A stretch of DNA of 64,000 bases from Melastoma dodecandrum. Its lineage: Eukaryota; Streptophyta; Magnoliopsida; Myrtales; Melastomataceae. The stretch is from NCBI GenBank assembly GCA_029817715.1, contig JARUPY010000217.1, forward strand, positions 1 through 64,000, written 5' to 3'. The notes under the pieces are model-generated. The model did not search any database. It was not told where the DNA came from and saw nothing but the letters and a program-made list of their open reading frames with translations. The translations under genes and the position numbers were made by a program. This document shows positions 58,871 through 64,000 of this stretch, piece by piece (positions within the stretch are counted from its first letter, which is position 1; every line of letters begins with the position of its first letter).

Positions 58871-60110
58871 CTACAAAATGATTTAAAAGAGAGTTTTAGT
58901 ATTTGTGGAATATTAATTAATAAAGGACTTTAATATAGCTCACACTATTTTATTCAAAAACAATAGCCCCCACTGTTGAAATCGGGAATTTGTTGGTAAA
59001 TAATTCCTAGTGGGACCGAAATCTCGAAACATGAAGCATGCACACAGCTGAGCTGTACCTACACACCACACGAAACAAGTAGGCCTTAACTCGCCAATCA
59101 CAATTATCTGTGTGACTTTCGTTATTATCACGGTGAGTCTAATAACTCTTAAACTCAACACCTGCCCCTCAAAAAGTTGACCTTAGCTGTGCTAAACAAG
59201 TCAACTAAATTGAGTTAAGTCGACCCATTAATAATTTAGAATAAATTACATATGTTCTACCAGAAGCCCACAGCTAAGCTGTACCGACTCATGGGAAAAA
59301 TCTGACTATTATAATCAACATTAATGGAGGGGCTTTATTTTTAAAATATTGACTTAATATTTAGGGGATTTTTGAATTATAAAAGTGTCTCACCTTTAAA
59401 GTATTTAATGGGACAAAATATTCCCATAACCTTTTGTTTCGACCTTTTAGTATAATAATACCCTTTTTTTCTTGGTCGGAGAATTTATTAATTATCAAAT
59501 CATATAGTATCGGTTGAATCCACAACCATTTTAAATTATACCCATTAATAATTAAATTCCCATAATCAATTCTAGAAGTTCAGTTTCGATTCTATTCCAT
59601 CTTAAATTTAGGGAATTTATCAATATGCAACTTTAATACTTCGTATAATAGATTTTGGGTATAATTTATTACTATATGATTTTATAATATTTTATTACAA
59701 TTAGCCTATCACGAAATATTAGCAACATTTATTTGTGCCGTAGGCTTCATGTTCAAATCATTTTTCTAGGATATATATTTTATTTGACCAAATATTTCTA
59801 TTGGTCAATTAATTTTATAATCCTACGATTTGCTAAACATATCAAATGGATATATTCTACAGGACATTCGGCCAGATTCACGTAGGATTTTAAAATTATA
59901 AATTATTTATTTCAAATATCTTTCCAAATCTCAACTTTGAGATTCAGATTCTCGTACTGCCAATTATGGCTGTCTAATATATAATTATCAGTTTTTCTAG
60001 AATAAGTATCGTACTGTTCATAACAAATAATTATTAAATATATTTAATTTTTTAGCTTGGAGAATTTCATAAAGTCTCCTCTTTGAGATTTAGAGTGTTT
60101 ACTATATTTT
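58871..60110. other. AT-rich gap between Copia gag and viral leader
   Basis: No LTR, gene or viral domain is recognised. The motif ACAGCT(G/A)AGCTGTAC occurs twice (59045 and 59270). On the minus strand, ATTTTGTAG directly precedes the Copia ATG and looks like a splice acceptor. It could be the Copia leader, host DNA, or both. Confidence 0.4.
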
Positions 60111-60283
60111 TTAGGCTTAATTATCGAATATGTCCTCAACTTTACTCGTTTTTTTTTATCTATCCCGAAGTTTAAATTGTATCTCTAGGTAGCCTGTACT
60201 TTCGACTTGTTTCAAGTTTATCCTTTTTACTTCAGTCCCTAAGTTAACTTTTCTCAGACAATAAGAAACTTAATTCTTCTTAA

Positions 60284-60298
60284 GCAGCTCTGATACCA
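60284..60298 (-). other. tRNA-Met primer site (viral minus-strand origin)
   Basis: On the minus strand TGGTATCAGAGCTGC matches the 3' end complement of initiator tRNA-Met. In caulimovirids this site lies at the end of the RNA leader and marks position 1 of the genome. Here it lies about 590 nt downstream of the viral TATA box, which fits. Copia elements use the same primer, but no LTR lies beside it. Confidence 0.65.
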
Positions 60299-60321
60299 AT
60301 CAATGTAGCCCAAAAACGAAC

Positions 60322-60630
60322 TTAAGAAGGTTTCGTTAATTGTCTCTGTCGTCGGCGTTCAGCCAACCTTGAGTACTCGTTTGAGTATCTAGAATTTGCC
60401 GCAAATCCAAGATTGGATTTACCTTCAAGGAAGAATTCCTCGAATTCACTCTGTGTGAGAGTCAGTTCTTCTAATTTCTTAAAATAACTATCCACAAGCG
60501 TTATCAGCTGAGTTAATTGAGCCGATATACTTGCCAGTCGATCTACCACAGTGTTTAGAAGACCAGTAGTAGAATCCTTGCCAACCCCATGATCCAGATG
60601 TAGTAATTCCGGGTTTGGACAATCAGTCAT
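60322..60630 (-). CDS. Small ORF in the viral leader, coiled coil with basic tail
   Basis: 102 codons between the viral promoter and the primer site. The middle (VVDRLASISAQLTQLITLVD) has heptad-like leucine spacing and the end (RLAERRRQRQLTKPS) is strongly basic. That shape recalls virion-associated proteins of caulimovirids, but the position in the leader differs from theirs and no direct similarity is claimed. The frame is intact. Confidence 0.4.
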   Translation of the reverse strand: MTDCPNPELLHLDHGVGKDSTTGLLNTVVDRLASISAQLTQLITLVDSYFKKLEELTLTQSEFEEFFLEGKSNLGFAANSRYSNEYSRLAERRRQRQLTKPS

Positions 60631-60881
60631 AAGAATGACTCAGACTCTTGCCTAGAACGTGTTATTGCACCACCTTTACAATCTTAGTTAGATCGAAAAG
60701 ATTATCATAAACTACACAGCGAAAAGTTTATCATACCTTAATCGAATCGCTCGGAGGGTCCACCAAGCTTTCGCACTAAGAGAACTCTGAAAACAAAGCT
60801 TCAAGAGTCTTCTTCTCAAGAGCTTAGAGAAGGCAGTGGAGAGGCTCTTCTGTGTCATCCGAATGCCCATAACATGAGGGA

Positions 60882-60889
60882 CTTATATA
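60882..60889 (-). promoter_or_regulatory. Viral TATA box
   Basis: On the minus strand CTATATAAGTCCC is a canonical plant pararetrovirus TATA element. Transcription would begin near 60855, giving a leader that contains the small ORF and the primer site. A second candidate (TATATATTC) lies at about 61203-61213. Confidence 0.6.
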
Positions 60890-61313
60890 GACACTCCTCA
60901 TCCATGGCTTCAGCCCGAAGGCTTAGCCTTACAAGGTTTAGTCATAATGACTTATCCTTCAAGGTGTCGATCCGCAGATCTAACCTTTAGTTAGACTTAA
61001 TCGGTTTTGATTAATTCTAACTTTCTTGGTTTCTTAAGGTATTTTTCGAAGAACAATCAGAGAAAACTTCAACTCTGTTTTGATATCGATGTTTTTCGTT
61101 TTAGATTTTCTTCTGGAGGACAATCAAAGATTTCTTAGTCAAGTTTTTGAGAGAGAAAATTCTCTATTCAGATTGCCTCTCCAAATGAGGTAGAGGGCTT
61201 GTGAATATATACACAAAGGAGCTGGTGCCTATGCACTGTTTGCCAGCTCAAAAGTAAAAGGAATCTAAATTGTTACAAAAGTTAGTGGTGTCCTAATGAC
61301 CGACAGAAATGTC

Positions 61314-63617
61314 CTAGTCTAACTTTATACAGTTGTCTTCTCTCGCCTGCATTGGTGCGCTGTCTTGGGAGATTCCTTCATTGTTGTTGGCGCTTGAAGC
61401 CTCGCCAACCTCTTCTTTTTCTGAGAGTCCCGTTGAGTCTTGGACCGCCTTAAGAATTTGTTGGGCTCTCTCATCATATTCAATTTGCTGATTTAGGGTC
61501 TTGTCTGTGAAAGTAGCAATTTTACTCCAAACCTCGAAGGTGTCGGTTCGGAGATGTAACTCAGAGTTCTCTCGCCTCCAGAAACTATCTAGAAGTTCGA
61601 GCATTCTCTGCCATCCTCGGTCTCCTGCTTGTTCGTCGATGAGGCTTAGATTTGACCGAAGAATCGTGACGGTAATTATACCATCACAGAGCACGTAGTA
61701 TTCGTCCTTACGGGCTAACACATGCTCCAACACATCCTTAAGAAACTCAACCTTTATGGCTTTCCGGACTGTTTTGTCCTTGTAGTATTTTCGCCATAAA
61801 CCTCTCTAATCGAGGTCCTGTCGTTGAGGTTCCACAAGACGTTTACTCTCACAAGGGTGGATGTCCCATACTTGCAGATTCTGAAGTATTACCTTCCCAT
61901 ACTGCGGATGGTCTTCTTCCTCCCTTAACGTGCAAGTAATCAATGCAGTGGCATACTTTGGTCCATAGCCTAGGCATCCAAGTACGTACCTTACCAACAT
62001 AGGCAGTGATTCCATACACTCTGGTTCAGATCTGTCGATCTTCAGGATGTCTACGAACCCAGCATATACGTAAGGTGCTGCTACTCCCACCATGTCTGAA
62101 TGAATTCTCAGAGACGGCCACTTCCCCGATATCCAATGTAGATACGGTTGAAGTACAGTGTTTTCCTCGAGCGAGGATTCACTCATGTCTACTACTACCT
62201 TTGGGACTTCATAATTTTTTACTTCCCCCGATATTATTGACATGGTTGTGGAGAAAATCTGCTGTCTCTCTTTTTCAACTCGGGACAGCTCCTCCTCACC
62301 TGAAGCCATAATTGATAGCTTATACTCCAGGTCTTTGATATACTCAACTGTCTTTTTTACGAAAAACTCAACTTGGCACTTGTCATCATGTTTGATGCCA
62401 CCCATGAGTCCTCCACAGACCACAGACGCATCCCAACTTAGGGATTCATCTTCGAATGAGTCTTGATCAAAAAATCAGGATCCTCCCAGATCCTCTTGGA
62501 TTACTCCAACATGGCCTTTGCCATCGTGACTTTTATCACCGTGAGTGTTCTCACCAGACTCCTTGACCGAGTCTTTAATAGGAATCGCTTCCTCAAGGTT
62601 CTCTTTCTTTTCAAGATTACCTTCCAACGATGCGTAAGCACTTCCAAAACCGAAGTATTGCTCACACTCCATTGCTTCCTCAAGTTCTACCCTTGGTTCA
62701 GGGTCTACCTCTTGGATTGGCTCTTCAATTAAAGTCTTAAACTTTTCTTCTGCCTCAGAAACATATTCTTTCTCAACCCGATCTTTCTGCTCCTTTTGCG
62801 TCTCCAGTAGACTTTTATAGAGCTTTACCGCCTGGTTGATAGAGATCTTTTGTTCTTTGGCTATGTGATCTCGACAGTAATTGAACTGCATCGTGGTTAA
62901 TGGAAACCACCAAGGTTGCTCAACCTTACCGTCCTTACTAGGACCTTCCTTTGCAGGATCATCCTCCTTGGGACCAGAAGACCTAAGCTTCTTGGCTTTC
63001 CTCTTCTTTCTGGCTTTCTCCTGTGACTCAGCTTTTGCTTTGTCCTTCAGATCTGCCATTTTCACATTTCCTTTGGAGCTTTCCTCCTCTGGACCTGCCA
63101 TCTTCTCTTGAAGATTGTCTTTCATGTTTCTTTCAGAGTTGGTGTTACCCTTCTCCTTCAGATCCGTCTTCCCTTCCTGGGAACTTCTCGCTTTCCCCTT
63201 AGAATTGGCTTTTGCCTTTCCTTTAGGTTCAGCCGTTCTCTTCTGAGAAACATCCTTCGCTTTTTCCCCAGATCTAGCCGCAGCTTCTTTGGGATTAGCC
63301 ATCTCCTTTTGGAGATCTTGTTTCGCCTCACTCTTGGAGTCAGCTTTTGCTTTCTCCTTAAGTTCAGCCTTCCCCTTCTGGGAATCTGTAGTTTTCAGCT
63401 TCTTGGGACATTCGTAAGAACGATGTCCTAGTTGCTTACACTGCCAGCAGAGAACTGCCGTCTTCGTTCCTGAAACGGAACCAGCATCCCTATGCTCACT
63501 ATCTCCCTTGTTAGGACATACCTTTCGGGAGTGTCCTTCCTTCTTGCATCCCCAGCATATCTTTCTCTTTGCAACAGGATCCATCTGCAGAGTTTTTAGA
63601 AAGAGAGGTGTTTGCAA
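61314..63617 (-). pseudogene. Viral downstream ORF with two zinc knuckles, two stops
   Basis: One frame runs from 63617 to 61314, interrupted by TGA at about 62475 and TAG at about 61806. Near the start are two CCHC knuckles, CWGCKKEGHSRKVC and CWQCKQLGHRSYEC, suited to nucleic-acid binding. A long, highly charged stretch follows, with repeated lysine/alanine/glutamate units like KAKADSKS (residues 65-215), then a folded-looking region (WWFPLTTMQFNYCRDHIAKE). The later parts (61806-62423, 61314-61733) are unrecognised. It overlaps the RNase H frame by 107 nt in another phase. A translation transactivator or ORF2-like role is possible but not shown. Confidence 0.6.
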
Positions 63618-63981
63618 GTTCTCTAGAGAGAGAGTCTGCTATTATGTTGTGGTCGGACTGAATGTATTCGACCTCGTATTTATAATAGCTAAACCATTCT
63701 TGCAACCTTAAGAGTCTAGTTTGCCTAGCTTCCTTAAGGTTCAGACTCATAAACCATTTTACATAGGTCGAGTCAGAGCGCACTAAAAATTCTTTCGGTG
63801 CCAAAAAGATGTAAAAAGCCTTTATTCCATATTTTAAGGCCAGTACTTCTTTTTCATGTATCGGGTACCGTAGCTCGCACCCCTTGAAGCTTCCCAACCA
63901 GTATTTGCACACCGGTTCTGGTTTTCGTCCTTTAATTTTAAGGACTGCTCCCCAAAATTCTTCTGAAGCATCAACTTCCAA
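63511..63981 (-). pseudogene. Caulimovirid RNase H, partial
   Basis: Reading MEVDASEEFWGAVLK, then YPIHEKEVLALKYGIKAF and VRSDSTYVKWF, ending in DHNIIADSLSREL, this is the RNase H that follows reverse transcriptase in caulimovirids. The Asp, Glu and Asp active-site positions are present. The frame continues to the window edge at 64000, where RT would lie. It overlaps the downstream frame at its end. No break is seen within the visible part. Confidence 0.8.
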
Positions 63982-64000
63982 AACTAACTCATCCTTGTCA

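Larger units (their letters stand above)
60284..64000 (-). mobile_element. Endogenous caulimovirid (pararetrovirus) fragment
   Basis: On the minus strand the order is RNase H, a long downstream frame, a promoter region, an RNA leader with a short ORF, and the tRNA-Met primer site. The caulimovirid-type RNase H with no adjacent LTR separates it from Gypsy and Copia elements. The copy is broken by two in-frame stops in the downstream frame and is cut at the window edge within RNase H. It also lacks the movement and coat protein region expected after the primer site. It resembles the florendovirus-like groups of endogenous viruses more than badnaviruses, because of the separate downstream frame; the genus is an inference. 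Confidence 0.75.

Noticed and set aside
60284..60298. Primer site of the Copia element
   Set aside because: The sequence next to it (60299 onward) is unrelated to the end of the Copia 3' LTR, whereas a TATA box and viral frames lie at the right distance on the same strand.

Overview
The window is nuclear DNA of a eudicot plant. It shows intron-containing plant genes (a receptor-like cytoplasmic kinase and a plant-type TBC Rab-GAP), plant Ty3/Gypsy, Ty1/Copia and TRIM retrotransposons, and an endogenous caulimovirid. The species cannot be named from this sequence alone. All calls rest on reading translations and repeats by eye; no database search was run.

Layout. 1-1225: unassigned sequence. 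1226-13702: an old Tat-lineage Gypsy element, complete in outline (LTRs 1226-2239 and 12729-13702, TSD CAATG), with decayed gag-pol and an antisense reading frame similar to plant mobile domain (PMD) proteins. 13708-16880: nothing recognised except a minisatellite. 16884-19010 (-): tyrosyl-tRNA synthetase pseudogene. 19599-21228 (-): HSC70 pseudogene that lacks exon 1. 21761-23768 (+): the first six exons of a plant gene resembling the HugZ/DUF2470-type family; one 333-bp TRIM lies in exon 3 and a second lies in intron 5. 24291-25866 (+): damaged papain-like cysteine protease gene. 26234-41580 (+): MUSE13/14-like (TRAF/MATH) pseudogene, split near its 3' end by an 11.5-kb non-autonomous LTR element at 29687-41156 (TSD CTCAT). 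That element carries about 39 tandem hairpin units whose stem arms covary.

42683-44542 (+) and 44986-50426 (-) are two apparently intact genes lying tail to tail: an RLCK-VII/PBL kinase (5 exons, 377 aa) and a TBC-domain Rab GTPase-activating protein (18 exons, 831 aa). Every reconstructed junction keeps the reading frame in both. This argues that the breaks in the pseudogenes are real mutations and not poor sequence.

50905-52600 holds two foldback structures. The first has GC-rich palindromes and inverted tRNA-like arms; the second is built from TTTACTAA/TTAGTAAA motifs. 53208-58870 (-) is a Copia element with its 3' LTR, broken polyprotein and no visible 5' LTR. 60284-64000 (-) is an endogenous caulimovirid fragment: RNase H, a downstream frame with two zinc knuckles broken by two stops, a promoter, a leader with a small ORF, and a tRNA-Met primer site.

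Overall this is a small gene-rich island (42.6-50.5 kb) between gene graveyards and nested repeats. The most unusual signals are the covarying hairpin array, the antisense PMD-like frame, a TRIM with 17 extra bases at its 5' end, and the tRNA-like foldback.
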